Below, in pieces: positions 33,472-45,675 of a DNA stretch of 64,000 nt (the stretch's first letter is position 1; each line of letters opens with the position of its first letter). The DNA is taken from the NCBI GenBank assembly GCA_030248215.1, contig JASANG010001502.1, positions 62,001-126,000 on the forward strand, in the 5' to 3' direction. Under the pieces are notes generated by a model that was not told the origin of the DNA, did not search any database, and worked only from the letters and a program-made list of their open reading frames with translations. This DNA comes from Enoplolaimus lenunculus. Lineage: Eukaryota > Nematoda > Enoplea > Enoplida > Thoracostomopsidae. The translations under genes and the position numbers were made by a program.

Positions 33472-33651
33472 GGCCCATGTATAGAACAGGGCCGGAACAG
33501 TAGTATAAGCATATTCCTAAGCCTAAGCCTAAGCCTAAGCGTATGAATGAGCCTATTCCTAGCCTAAGCCTAAGCCTTAACCTAAGCAAAAAAATTAGTT
33601 TAAAGCTTAAAGTGACTCTATTATAGCCCCTCCGGAAAACGATCCGCCCTC
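33472..33651 (+). mobile_element. MITE family A1, right end lost
   Basis: GGCCCATGTATAGAACAGGG start, TTAGGC-type array, core AAATTAGTTTAAAGC, and GAAAACGATCCGCCCT where it stops abruptly before the terminal CATGGGCC. Confidence 0.85.
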
Positions 33652-33822
33652 ATGAAATTTTGCAGGCGCAAGCTTTAATTTATCAGAAGACATTCAAGTT
33701 TCGGTTTGCTTATGATTAAATTTCCTAAACACTCACACTCATAATACCGTCATACAGAAGTGTTGCACATGAGTGCAGCTACGTTTAGTAGCCAATACTA
33801 TTAAAACTGGGACGTCCACTTA

Positions 33823-34193
33823 CCAGAGTAGAACCGGAGGTCTGCCTTCGGCTCTGGCTCCAGCGGAAAATCGGTCGTCAGCTCCGGCTCCGGCAGTATT
33901 TTTGTCGGAGGTTTCGGCAATTTCGGTAGTAAAATTTTGCAAAATTTTGTAAAATTTATCTGTTTAGCGGGTTTCGTTTTACTTTTGTCACCATTTCCAG
34001 GAAAGAATTTCTGAAATTTCGCAAAAAATTACCGTAAAAACCAAACAACTTAACAACATATTGCAGATTTTGGCTAACATTAACTATTATTATTTTTACA
34101 ACCTGACTTCGCCTCATCTCCGGCTCCGGCTGCGGCAGGTTTTGTTGACTTCCGGCTCCGGCTCCGGTATTTTTCACCTCCAATTGCACCCTG
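33823..34193. mobile_element. MITE family L
   Basis: Ends CCAGAGTAGAACCGGAGG and CCTCCAATTGCACCCTG with repeated CTCCGGCTCCGGC hexamers subterminally. About 370 bp, same size as the copy at 24789. Confidence 0.65.
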
Positions 34194-34379
34194 CCGCATA
34201 CGTATTTTAGATAGCATTTCAGCTGCTATATACACTTTAAAATAAGTAAAACTTGAAGCGGTAAAGAAATTTGGTTTGCACGTAATTGTAATGTGGGATT
34301 GCTGATGTTACTGGTGTAGCCGGGAACATGTTTTGTACATGTTGATTCAACGTCAACATATAGCGAGTGCTTTAGTTTC

Positions 34380-34812
34380 CAAAATAAGAGGAGAGACTGA
34401 TATTTATTTGATTTCTCCAGAGGGTACCCCATGTTATTCGGTTACGGACTGTTATTTATTTTTAACACGCCCTCCGCCACCCTTCGTTACTGATATATAT
34501 TCGATATTGTAACTGTTCGTTCAGAATTAAACGTTTATTTGTCTTGTATCAAAAGCTTAAACAATAATGCAAGGTTATACAGGAAAATACTTTCAAAACT
34601 TAAGTATGCTTTAAAGTTTCGAACTTTAACTTTATTTGGTCCTGATGTCATTTATGCACTACTATTAGGCATAACTGACATTTACGGACTTTAATTAGAG
34701 TTTAGGGACTCTGTCCGCTTGCGGACTATTCTTACGGATGCGGACTCCTATTAGATTGAGAAATAGAACAACGATCTCTCTTATTTCCCCCTCTTACTCG
34801 GGTCACTATAGT
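34380..34812. mobile_element. MITE family B, opposite orientation
   Basis: Family landmarks in reverse order: GATATTTATTTGATTTCTCC, GATATATATTC, ATTTATGCACTACTA, ending CTTACTCGGGTCACTATAGTA. Confidence 0.85.
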
Positions 34813-35403
34813 ACGCCGACCAAATGTGAATGTCCCATAAAATATGGGCTTTCAAATTACTGCACTCAAGTGATCATTGTATGCAATTCGCCGTATGTCA
34901 AATGATACCATGGGATGTTTATGCGAATATCATATATTACAAAATGCTAGCAAAATGTCACATGATTACGCAGAACAATTTGCCCACACAAAAACGGAAT
35001 AAACGAAATAGTAAATGATTTCGAACGCTGAATTAGCTTCTACGTTTCCGTTTCCACCGGCAATTTTCTCAGGGTTGATATGGCGTTTCTGGTAAGAACC
35101 ACATTCCCTACGTTACGTGCCTCGACGGTTGTTCTGCCCGTATTGTGTTCACTTTTTAGGTTCTATAAAAATATGTTCTCTGAGATCCAGTTTCAGGATT
35201 ACTGTCAGACAATTTCCAACAGCGCAATCACTTTAAGTATACATGAAAATTAAAGTTTGCTATATAGCGTTAATGTATAAGTTTGTATAACGGTTGGTTG
35301 TTTGTTTTAGTCCCATAGTGATATTCTTCAATCTTTGTTGATGTAACGTTTATTCGATAGAATCCATATATGTGACATGATAAGATATATAACAGATTGG
35401 ATA

Positions 35404-35685
35404 GCTGAGTTTCTGAAATCATACTTAAGTACGACTTAGTACTTGTGCTAAGCAATTACTTAACAATTTTGTTTTTTTAAAAGCGTACATTACAGTTAGT
35501 ACTTAAATAAACGACTTAATTTGATATATCACAGATCACCAGATCAGTGATATTAACATTGGTCTAATTAAAGTTGTAGACTCATAATGTCTCGTTAATA
35601 TAAAACAAAACTATGCTTTTCTTGCATTGACAATGGCTCACATTTGGCTCTAATTTGTTCTTGCTCAAAAGTTGCAAATTTACTG
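35404..35685. mobile_element. MITE family E, right end eroded
   Basis: GAGTTTCTGAAATCATACTT, CTAAGCAATTACTTAACAAT, AAGTTGTAGACTCATAATG and GGCTCACATTTGGC follow the complete copy at 39361-39696. Confidence 0.65.
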
Positions 35686-36284
35686 TCAAAAATGCGTCAT
35701 TTTTCCACTTAACAAAATGTGAAAAAATTTTCCGCATTTCGGGTACTGGTAAACGTTTGGGCTACAATATGTATAGTTTGCACTAATAGGTGTTGCCACT
35801 CTTACGATTTAATTCATTTTGTATAGAAGTGTAAATAATGTTATAGACATTCAACAATAGACGTTTTAGGATGTTCAAATGAATTCTTCAAAAACAAAGG
35901 CTGAAAGATTAAAACCCATGTTTACGCGGATGCTAAAGTGATTTAATCAAAACTAATAGTGGTAACAACTAATGGCACTCACACGTTCCCATACGTGCAC
36001 TCCACACATCCATTGTCACCCTATAAGTACTGTTTTAAAAACACTAGCTATACTGTTATTGCGTAATAAAGTGTGTTCGGAAATTTTATCTCTAAATGAA
36101 AAAATGTCCGCATAGAGTTTATTGCATTGACGGACATTTTGTGTACTGTTTGCGCATTATGTTAATATTAAATATAGAGTTGCGTGAACTGTCGGACTTT
36201 ATCGTTACAGTATAAAAGGTGTCGCCGGAACGCGTTAAATAAGATTATTAATTTACTGCGTTATTTTGTTGCTTTTTGCATGTT

Positions 36285-36550
36285 TGCCAAAATTTTCCGC
36301 CAAAATTTGAATTTCGCGCCAAAATTTGAATTTTTCGCCAAAATTTGAAGTTATCGCCAAAACTTGAATTTCGCGCCAAAATTTGAATTTATCGCCAAAA
36401 TTTGAATTTCGCGCCAAAATTTGAATTTTCCCGCCAAAATTTGAATTTGCAGCCAAAATGTGAATTTTCCCGCCAAAATTTGAATGTCCAGCCAAAATTT
36501 GAATTTCCGCCAAAATTTGAATTTTCTCGCCAAATTTTAAATTTCCCCGC
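36285..36550. repeat. 20-bp minisatellite
   Basis: About 13 tandem units of the pattern CGCCAAAATTTGAATTT plus 2-5 variable bases. Open frames on the minus strand (FGGKIQILA-type repeats) are by-products of the period. Confidence 0.9.
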
Positions 36551-37085
36551 TAAGGCGTCATAATGTGTCTATCATAGAAAAATATTGTCCACTGCACTGT
36601 TTTTCAAACACTTCAATGTCCTAGACAGTGTCACTGCAAAACAGTCTTGTCCGGATAGAGTTTGCGTGAAATTCTATTATGACCGCGAACGGTGGTGAAA
36701 CTATTGGAAAATGAAGGGTTTCGATAAACCATAAGCCGGACAAGCTATCGAAATTGTTTTGGGAAGGGACATTTTGCGAGCCGAGTGCACGTATGGTAAG
36801 GTGTGAGTGACATAAGATGTTGTTGCAATAAGCTTTTAAAGAGTAATAAAACAATACATCTCGGTTACAGTAAGCATTTCGGTACTAGAACTATAAAGCC
36901 AAAGGGTGATTTTTGGTTCTAGCCTCCCTCTGATCCAAGATTTAAACCCTTTAAATTAAAAATTCTGGCCAGACGCCTGTTTGCAGCGTTGGCAGAGTTA
37001 CGCTTAGATTGACTTAGTTGAGAAAAGATATTTACAACAATCAAAGACATCTTTGCACTTGTAGCTTTTGCGAGTTAGAACGAGT
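36551..37085. other. no gene recognised
   Basis: Nothing identifiable on either strand between the minisatellite and the A1 element; short frames lack splice signals or similarity. Confidence 0.3.
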
Positions 37086-37238
37086 GGCCCATGTATTGGA
37101 CATGGCCGGATCGTTTTTCCGGAGGGGTTATAATAGAGTCAGTTTCTGCTTTAGACTATTTTTTGCTTAGGCTTAGGCTTAGACTTAGGCTTAAGAATAT
37201 GTTATACTATTATTCCGGCCCTGTTCTATACATGAGCC
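37086..37238 (-). mobile_element. MITE family A1
   Basis: GGCCCATGTATTGGACATGG to CCCTGTTCTATACATGAGCC, flanks GAACGAGT and GAAGGAGT (8 bp, one mismatch). Short TTAGGC array in reverse orientation. Confidence 0.88.
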
Positions 37239-37336
37239 GAAGGAGTTTCTGTGTATTCTGTAAAGCACAACGGCAGCATTAATAAACGGTTGAAATTCTA
37301 GTTTTAGAAAACGCAGTAATACCCATATAGACAATC

Positions 37337-37460
37337 TATGTATTAAAGCTGAAACGCCCCACATACGTATTTTGGGCAACTTTCCAGCATTACTTTGTTT
37401 ACAATAATTCGTCAGGAACTACACGTGATTGTTCTATGAATAGAAAATTAGCAAGCAAAC
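37337..37460 (+). repeat. family P arm upstream of paralogue 1
   Basis: TTAAAGCTGAAACGCCCCAC then ATACGTATTTTGGGCAACTT, followed by TTCTATGAATAGAAAATTA, which has a counterpart (CTCTGAATAGGAAATTA) after the arm at 46998. Confidence 0.6.
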
Positions 37461-37595
37461 TTTTGTTGCTTCGTTAACTTTTGCGCATTGCGCAAAGCTG
37501 GCAGACTAGTATCCTTTATTAAAAAACATCAACAATTAGGAACAACATAAACCAAATCTACGAGCGTTGAACCATCCTTGCGTCATTTGTTTACA

Positions 37596-38714
37596 ATGGT
37601 CACCAAAATTACCGTTGGCATTGCAGGCCTCGAACACAGTCCAGGTAAAGATATGTCATGCTTATCAGTGATGTATATGGCATTAACCGCTATTAAAAAC
37701 GCTCATATTTCAACAAAAACCGCTGAAGATAAACTATTTGGTAAACCAGCGTGTAATTCAAGTAACGCAACTGGATTGTTTGCAATGCTATCGTCCGAAA
37801 CAATTAACTTAACATCGTTGTGTTTAACACTGACTCGTGTTCGTGTGGAAAACTCAAAATATTTGACACTACATTGCATGAAACAATCGTTTTCATTCAT
37901 TTTTAATATCGATGCTTTTCAGTCAAAATGTTCATTTGCTTTAAGGACACTCATGGCCCCAACAGTTTGGGTTCTGTTTTTCATTTGTCACAGCATGCAG
38001 TCAGTATCGCAATTTCGTCAGCACTGTAGATTTGTTCACATTTTTACTTTAGTCGAACTGTGGATTACGATTTATTTTAATTCAATTATTTTAAATAAAC
38101 GGATTCAAATTAATCAGGCACCGTTTAACAGTGAACGCGACGCTGTGATGAATATGTGCGCTCGAAAACGGCCAAATCAATTTGTGGCTTTGAAATCAAT
38201 TGCGACAGGTTCGAAATTTGTTTACAAAAATTTGCTAAGTCGCGAAATGGTTAAATGTCGCCAACCAATAACTTACGTGAAAACATTGAAAAATCTTTCA
38301 CAGTATATTTCAGCGAACCATTTTGCGTACTCATTTTTGTTAGAGTATGCACTTTTGCAAGAAATACAGCTTTCACACCGGCTGATTGTTGTTAACGATG
38401 TCAGTCGTCTACCCATGTGGTCTGGTGCGTATTACAATAGTAATCTTGAACGTACCATCGAACGTAAGATAAAGTCAAACGTTGATCGCATTTGCGAAAC
38501 TGGGATTTATGATAAAGAGACAAATATAAAATCACTCAAATCTGCAAATGCTGAAAAATTTCCTCGCACTGTACAAAAACAACCGTTAAGAACTGATGAA
38601 TTAAGTGACTTATTGTTATTTATGCCTATGGCGTTAGTCAGTTTCGTGGTGGCAGTTTTTGAAAACGGACTACGTTTTACGATATCGCATACTTCGCTCT
38701 TGGTCTATTTGTAA
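37596..38714 (+). CDS. putative multi-segment membrane protein, receptor-like, paralogue 1
   Basis: A 372-codon intronless frame. It is plainly homologous along its length to 48300-49445: shared motifs include NSSNATGLFAML / NISNATGIFAML, RVENSK, FNxxAFQ, PTVWVLFF / PNVWVAFF, VYFNSI-like IYFNSI, ICETGIYD / ICEAGIYD and SDLLLF / SDLSLF. Hydrophobic segments are near residues 128-145 and 155-175, and a last one near 335-355. The order (N-terminal domain with N-glycosylation sites, paired membrane segments, an external-looking domain, final membrane segment) faintly recalls ionotropic glutamate/IR chemoreceptors, but the pore region between the first two segments looks too short. That is a guess; no family is proven. 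The first ATG (37596) is used; six in-frame codons lie upstream. Confidence 0.7.
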   Translation: MVTKITVGIAGLEHSPGKDMSCLSVMYMALTAIKNAHISTKTAEDKLFGKPACNSSNATGLFAMLSSETINLTSLCLTLTRVRVENSKYLTLHCMKQSFSFIFNIDAFQSKCSFALRTLMAPTVWVLFFICHSMQSVSQFRQHCRFVHIFTLVELWITIYFNSIILNKRIQINQAPFNSERDAVMNMCARKRPNQFVALKSIATGSKFVYKNLLSREMVKCRQPITYVKTLKNLSQYISANHFAYSFLLEYALLQEIQLSHRLIVVNDVSRLPMWSGAYYNSNLERTIERKIKSNVDRICETGIYDKETNIKSLKSANAEKFPRTVQKQPLRTDELSDLLLFMPMALVSFVVAVFENGLRFTISHTSLLVYL

Positions 38715-38788
38715 AATCTGGACATTGACGGATTCAAAGGCGGAGCTTCCCCGTATAACACGAATCCAAACCCGAGATTGTGCATTAA

Positions 38789-39043
38789 TCCTTTATCATG
38801 AATATTTTCTACTTTAAGACCTACTTTTATGCTAAGATTCGAACTCCAGTGACTGGAGTGGGAGGCGTATACCATCACCACTCAGCTATAGGAGCTTGAC
38901 GCTCGAGCCCGAGGGGGCTCTCACGTCTTGTGGTGATTTAGTACTATGTATACGTGTTGCAATTGTTACACACGGTGCGATATATTATTTAACGTATATA
39001 CACTGCGTTGAGTTGCCTAGAGGCAACTCAATGTTAGAAGGGG
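38789..39043 (-). mobile_element. MITE family C, complete copy
   Basis: TTAA at 38785-38788 and 39044-39047; right end GAAGGGG, internal tRNA-Gly-like block in reverse orientation (GGATTCGAACTCC-like AGATTCGAACTCC, ACTCAGCTATAGGAGC). 75 bp after the paralogue 1 stop codon. Confidence 0.88.
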
Positions 39044-39360
39044 TTAAGGTTTAGCGTTATTAACATGGGGTTAACCCTCAGAAATTTCTCACTATGTCAC
39101 TGATGCAGCATGAGCGCAACCCGTCTTCCTCACCATTTTAGGGTCTGCTCGTTGAAATCAATTGAGTCAAAATATAACATAGACACCCATTATTGTATTT
39201 GACGCAACTGCTAAGTAACAATTTTGTTCGGGTTCGGTAGAGTAGATTAATCGTCATGTACTCATCTTTGCTCTTTGTATTTTATGTATAGTTGTCATAT
39301 TAATAGTCACACCATGCAGAAAGCTTCCAACTGTATAGGCGCGGCACACTTGATAGTGGG

Positions 39361-39696
39361 TGGGTTTCTGAAACTTTGTGCGTGCTAAGTAATTACTTAG
39401 CCATTTTGTCGTTTTGAAAAGTTTACTTAAGTAAATACTTAACTCGCTGACTAAATTTGACATATTACAGATTAGCAGCTCAGGCATACTAACCTTGGCC
39501 TAACTGAAGTTGTAGACTCATGGTGCCTGTTTAAGATAAAGCAGAACTATTACTAATATGTTTATGACAGTGGCGGCTCACGTTTGGCATTTATCTGTTT
39601 TTGTCCGAAACGGTTAAGTATTTACTTAATTCGGCGACTTAAGTAATCACTTCAGTATAATTTACGAACATACTTAAGTAAGATTTCAGAAACCCA
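39361..39696. mobile_element. MITE family E, complete copy
   Basis: Ends TGGGTTTCTGAAAC and AGATTTCAGAAACCCA, subterminal ACTTAAGTAAATACTTAA inverted motifs. 336 bp, non-coding. Confidence 0.8.
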
Positions 39697-40440
39697 GCCA
39701 ACATTTAATATGTTTATTGTTATTTTTATTGCCTTTTTATAGACCGGTGCTGTCGAGAAATACGGTTTTTTGATATGGTATATGAGTGCTCGTTTTCAAA
39801 ATCACTGACTATTCCTTCCTATTGTTGAACTCAAAATTGATATATAGAAGTCTAAAGCAACAAGGCTTTACACACATTTGTGAATACAGGCCAAGAAGTA
39901 AATTAAAACAGCCCTTTACAGATAGGCACTTAACGTTTTAGGACTCAAGGTTGCATGAATTTCTTTTACGATACCATTTTCAAGTTGACCACTCAGTCAC
40001 TTCCTTGCAATCTTTTTAAAAATGATTTTGCAGTTGTGGAACGCAACTTGCGATGTGAACATCGGTCTTATTAAAAAGGGATGTAAAGAAGTGACTGTTC
40101 CCATCAGATCGCTTCGAGACTAAACTTTTCTAACCTGCCCGGTGTTAGCAAAAGAGCAAAAATTCAAATACAGGTTGTGTTGCGGTCCGGTCCTCAAGAT
40201 CTACCTGGGTTTTTTCCGCAAGTTTCTCTATTGGGTACAGTGATCCTAGCTGGGAACTGGTGAGATTCAGCTCATTTTATGTTAGGTTTATGTTCTTTTA
40301 TCATGTTGCGATTGGTGAGTTTCACATAATTTGTTATTGATATATCTGTTGCCATGAATAGCCAAAGTCTAAACAAAATATGATGTTGCGGTTGTGCACA
40401 ACAAAACCGTTGCACATAGTATGATTATCTCAGTTTGAAC
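39697..40440. other. no gene recognised
   Basis: Intergenic; no long frame, repeat or RNA gene identified. Confidence 0.3.
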
Positions 40441-40734
40441 GTATCCCTAGTTGTAATGCATAAATGATTCAACGACCAAATAAAGTTGCGTTCGAAACTT
40501 TAATGTATACTTAAGTTTTTAAAGTAGGTACATTCTTAAGTATAAACCGAACATTATCGCTCAAGTTATAGATACAAGACAATTAAAACGTTTCATTCGT
40601 CGGATTGTTGCAATAGCGGATATATATCAGTAACGAAGGGCGGCGGAGGGCGGGTTAAAAATAAATAACAGTCCGCAAACCATTAACAGGGGTACCCTCT
40701 GGAGAGACCAAATAAGTATCAGTCTCTCTTTATA
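40441..40734. mobile_element. MITE family B, both ends truncated
   Basis: GTATCCCTAGTTGTAATGC to AAGTATCAGTCTCTCTTTAT; internal landmarks intact but neither terminal repeat present. Confidence 0.75.
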
Positions 40735-42258
40735 TAACTTTTAAAGTTAGACTAACGTGACACGCACTCTTGTCCCTCCAATAATCTTATAGAGCTCTTT
40801 GGGAGAATATTGTGGTTTTACAATTTTTGCCGATCACAACAGGATTTAAACAGATTATGTTTTATGCAGGATCCACAATAATTCACGTGTAGGGCGACGG
40901 CAAAATGACACACTATTCCAAGTAATTATTTTGCGCACTATATCAATTCCTGATTCGGACGTAGACTGGAATTATAGGGACACGGTAGTGTCACTATTAT
41001 ATGTTTCTTCCAAAAGTGTTCACGTCTCTCTTATGTTTCTATCAAAAGACTATTATTTCTACTATTCTGTTTTGCTGGTATTTATGTACAAACGTATGCC
41101 ATTCAAGATCATGGCAACCGGTGTTCATGCGCTATATTGACAGAAAAAATTGTCGAAGTATTAAACGTAAACGTTTTCATAAGAATCGGAACCGCAAAGT
41201 TTCGCATTCGTATTTGGATTAAAATCTTATTGCAAGGTGTTCTACAGAATCGTAGATTGTAACAATCTATTTTTTATGTGCTACATAAGTTATCTCAACC
41301 ATATACGTTAAGCTATTTATGTAACGAAAATACTATTGTTTAGTACTTATATATGCGAAACATGTTGAGTGGACAATTACGAAAAACATTGGCTTATATA
41401 TGATTACAAATTAGTAACAGCTAGTTTTTATGTGTATTTTTACCAAGGCGCATTTTTGAAAACGTAGATGTAACATCAAGTTGTCGAAAACTGTTTATTT
41501 ACGAGCTGGAATTGAATTTCATTTGGTTCAGACATTGGTTTTATTTTTATTCATGAATTCAGTATTAAATATAGAGTGGTTTGTTTTTAGTATATGAATA
41601 ATCATTAGCTTTTTTTGTAAATTCGGAATGACTCGGAAAAAGTCGCATTTGTATCGCTCTAAAGGAGGAAGATATCGAAATAAGGTGCAAACAAACTATA
41701 TTAATGTTTGAGCTTTTTTGTAGTTTAATAGCTAAGGTTATGTTTATGGTGAGATTTAGTTTAAGTCAAGGAAAGTCGTGCAATGCACTGAGGTTGTTAC
41801 AAACACGCTAATACTAAGCTTCTTGCATTTATAAATTTACCGGTTAAAATTTTACACCGCATGCGAAAGACCTTAAGGTGTAAGTATGTAAGCTTTACAT
41901 ATATTTGTATCTACCACAGTTTTTATTGTAGAAAGCCCATAAAGTTTCCTACGTTTTAATTAACGATGCGAAAGATGCAAGATGATGTCATGATACAACT
42001 ACTTTGGAAATTAAAGATTTCCAGGTTAATCTGCAACTATTATGTTACAGTATAAAAATCACAGTTTTCGAACTAGCTTATTCAATTAGACACAAATAGA
42101 GAACTAATTGATGCCGTCTAAAATCAGCCTATGATCGTCATTGTTTAGAACCAGGAACCAGTTTTGATTTTAATTTTTCTTATTATGACAGTTTAACACC
42201 ATTTCCACTACTTAGTTTTGTTTCTAATTGTAAGTTTTATTGTTTACTTCTATTTTAG
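40735..42258. other. no gene recognised (possible upstream part of the RRM-like gene)
   Basis: AT-rich. If the exon at 42259 is real, earlier exons of that gene should lie here or farther left, but none could be picked out with confidence. Confidence 0.3.
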
Positions 42259-44119
42259 ACTGCATCTATCTTGCTATTTGTGTTTAATGTTCCGACAAAG
42301 TTGCCACCTGCTGTTATTAAGTCATACTTTGAAAAATATGGTCAGGTAGGAACGTGTATTACTTAATTCGTTATAATGCTGTATTGAATGTAAGTTAACA
42401 TATTTCCGATCTGTCGTGTTGACACGCTACACGGCACCGACATCAACGCCGTATAGAAATGTGTGCAGTATACTTTAAAAATATCTGAAATGGGAATACG
42501 TGCTTTAAAATGGGATGTGCCGATTAATTGGGATTGGAATTGTTGATAATTGTCAGTTTTGTGAGTAAAATTGCTATAACTTTTGAAACAAAAGCCCTGC
42601 AATCTTAAATGGTACCGTTGAACTCAGTTGATATGAAATCTGTGATAGGTTGCTAGTGTAAAAAAGTGCCAATCAACTAATCAACAAGACACGAATGTGT
42701 TCATGATAGAAATAGTGGAGACAAATAGTGCGCATGCAGCATATCGTGTTTCAGAACATCAAATCGTTGGTTTTCAATCACAGTTTAGCAAGTTTTACGC
42801 ATTCAGGTACGCATATTTTAGCAGGCTACATTATAGTATTTAAAGTAATTTTTGTTGTTGATGCATGGCATATTACGTATTTTACTTTAATTAACAGCCT
42901 AGCTAGAATATTATGTTAATGTTTATTTATTAATTTCAACGCTCTAATTTGCATTCAGCGGACTCATAAACACATCAAAACACGATTTGTTGGTTCTTAC
43001 AAATTTGCGGCAAAATACAATAGAATATTTGACTACGTTCGAATAGCAGTTTTCTGGTTCTATTCGGCGTAACTGCGTTTGACTGTTATTTTGCACATGG
43101 CTACAAATACGCTGCGAGTCAACCAAAACCATATGACCAATAATATTAATATTTGCGCTTTAATATGTTTAATAATTATTAAAGTGTCAACGTCGACAGT
43201 AGTAATAATGAATAGCTCTCAATTAACTCAGCGCGTCGAAATCTGTAAAATAAACTATGTTTTATTAAATTCCTAGGGGTCCATATTCCGTACCTCCGCC
43301 GCAAAAGCTTAAACCATAGCAAATATAAAAGATTATAATTTTATCAGAACGGATTATTTCAATTAAATTTTTCAAACACAAACTCAAGACAGATAACATA
43401 TTCCCTGATCAGACGCACCTACATACTCCGACAATTGAAATTGATAGCAAGTCAACTCACTGTTATGAACAAAAAACATCGGCAAAAAATCGGCAACTTT
43501 TTACAGTGTCGATACCGATACTCACGAAAAGTGCCAACCATTACCGATGCCGATTAATCGGCACAATCCCAAATTAAAACACTGCAATCTTGTTGATGAA
43601 ATAGTTTGAAAGATTTTAATACTTCATGAACATAATCGCCCTGTCGGCAATTTTAGAAATCTGCAATGCGCAATACTGTTAATGAAGACAATCATCAGAA
43701 CTTTTTTAAAGCACAAGTCGAAATGGAAAATTTTAAGCAGGTCACGGAAATTTCGTCATACAACCAATCACTTCCAAACGAGCTAATGCGCATTATAAAA
43801 GATGACGACTCTTCAGCAAAAGTTCCACGCTTAAGTAAAATTGCGCTTTCCTAACCCGTACAAACGGTTGAAAAATCAATACCAACGAGACATGTGCAAC
43901 AATCACTGAGGCGCCTGCTAGTATGTTATTTATATATAATTAATCTTATTTATCAGGGTTGTTTTTCAGGAAAAAATTATGACCGGAAAAAATGAATTTT
44001 GCGGATTCCAAGTTTTGACTGGGGATGGCATTGCAATATTAGAACTTCCTGTACAATTAAGAAAAAACGAACAAAAGTGTGTTTTAAGCAATTTTCCACG
44101 TTCGCTACTCTTATGTTGA
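42259..44119 (+). CDS. RRM-like RNA-binding protein, 3' exons
   Basis: Three exons with good GT-AG borders and agreeing phases (all phase 0): 42259-42345, 43657-43740 and 43970-44119 (TGA 44117-44119). The first exon reads LLFVFNVPTKLPPAVI then KSYFEKYGQ, the typical beta1-alpha1 of an RNA recognition motif (hydrophobic strand, NVP, helix, F..YG). The second is polar (NEDNHQNFFKAQVEMENFKQ). The third has GFQVLTGDGIAILELP, which could be the beta3-alpha2 part, although its RNP1 motif is poor. The C-terminus is short. Upstream exons were not found. The RRM call rests mainly on exon 1. Confidence 0.42.
42346..43656 (+). other. intron of the RRM-like gene, contains SINE/MITE-like 'CGGCATCGG' remnants
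   Basis: At 43470-43570 there is sequence (CATCGGCAAAAAATCGGC, ATTAATCGGCAC) similar to 13350-13770, where ATCGGCATCGG units recur; this is a dispersed or simple-repeat family rather than coding sequence. Confidence 0.35.
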
Positions 44120-45675
44120 CGTAAATGCGTATTCAGCATGTTTCACAAAATAGAGCAAGTACTTATCAATTGTATTGAATTTCTATTTAAATTCAAACAA
44201 TTTATATGAATTAAAATATATTAGCGTTACAAATTGAGCGAGTTACCTAATAATCGAAAATGAAATTAGGAAAGCGTGGCTTTTGTGATTGTGAAAATGT
44301 AGTTGGTAATTTTCATGGAAATATAGCTTAACAGTTCTAAAACAATTATAACGTGAGTATATATAACTTTAAACTTGAATATTTTCGCACTTAAGGTAAA
44401 TTTACATCAAATTTCTTATAAAAGCTTTGTAACTAGAATACAAAGTGCCCCGATGTGGCCATAGAAAACGATATGTTTCGGGTAGTAAGATTTTTAGTTG
44501 AATACCGCTTGTATTACAATTTCCATGCATGCGTATAAAGTTTTAAAACTAGCTTAATTTGATGCCAATCAGCGTCCTCCCGAAACATGACACAACAATA
44601 CTATAGAATTAATAAAAGTTAAATCATTGAGTTTGATTGACTGCGTAATGGAAACATATCCGCAACTTTTTCGGAGAAAAGTCATAATAGATAGTAAAGT
44701 GTCCCGACGAGGCTATAGAAAACGATAACGCATCAAGTTTTGGAGCTGTGTAAATTTTGTACCGTACAGTGCCCTCTCCATACTTGGCTAAACGGTACCC
44801 AGATTTTAAACTTTTAAAACATTAAAATATTTGAGTGAGTACGTAGCGAAACAATATTTGCAACTTTGCTGACGAAATCTGCGTTGCATTCCAATTGACG
44901 GCCAATTGGTGATTGACAATATGCTTTTCAGTTGTGTTTTAAAAAGAAAATTCAGGTAAATATTATTTTCAATTCGTTACTGCGCAAATCAATCAACTGG
45001 AACACGCTTTCCATACTTAAACGCGTAGTCAGGGATTTAAAATTCTGAAATTTATTTCTTCATGGTCAGTACAACAATTTTTATAATTTTCAGTTTGCAA
45101 ACTGAAAATTTTTTTAACAGCTCAGAAATTTATGTCTGAAATGGTTAAAACATAGACGTCTTATATTCAAGAATTTATTTTCTGATTTTTATGTATGTAA
45201 AAAGTGGCTTCGTTCAAATCCTTATGACAAACATTGAGCTCTATACCTAAGCCTAAGAAGCGAATATAGTCTGTTTGCTTTAAAAAACAGTCTTGCAGTC
45301 GCGTTGGAAAGCATTTCGTCTCTCTTTAGGGCCGTGATTTTTTTGGCCCCATTGATTTCATTGCGCACAAAAGGCAACAAAATTGGAAAGATTACGCACA
45401 CAAGAGTAGAGGATGTGTAGGGGCTGCTAAACTTGCCTAGGCCCAGCTACAAAACAAATTTATGCTGTCACATCACTATCACGCAGTTAAATAGGTTTAT
45501 TTGTTTAAACTGGTTTCATTTAGTGTCAAGTAAAATAATTATTGTGCATTCACATTAATTGAAACTGTGACGCGACTCCACGTTTATTCCGTGATAGGAT
45601 TTAGGCTTAGGGCAAGCAGTTTTCAAAGCCTATGAAACAAGCAATTGCTTTTATTTGTACAGATCGATGTAGCAA
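44120..45675. other. no gene recognised
   Basis: AT-rich intergenic sequence. A pair of similar blocks (CAAAGTGCCCCGATGTGGCC at 44441, then AAAGTGTCCCGACGAGGC at 44696, each followed by ATAGAAAACGATA) suggests an old direct duplication. Confidence 0.35.

Noticed and set aside
36253-36533. Frames coding FGGKIQILA-like repeats
   Set aside because: By-products of the 20-bp minisatellite; no start, splice or similarity evidence.
37578-37595. Extended start of receptor-like paralogue 1 at a TTG codon
   Set aside because: An ATG at 37596 is available and the paralogue aligns from about there.
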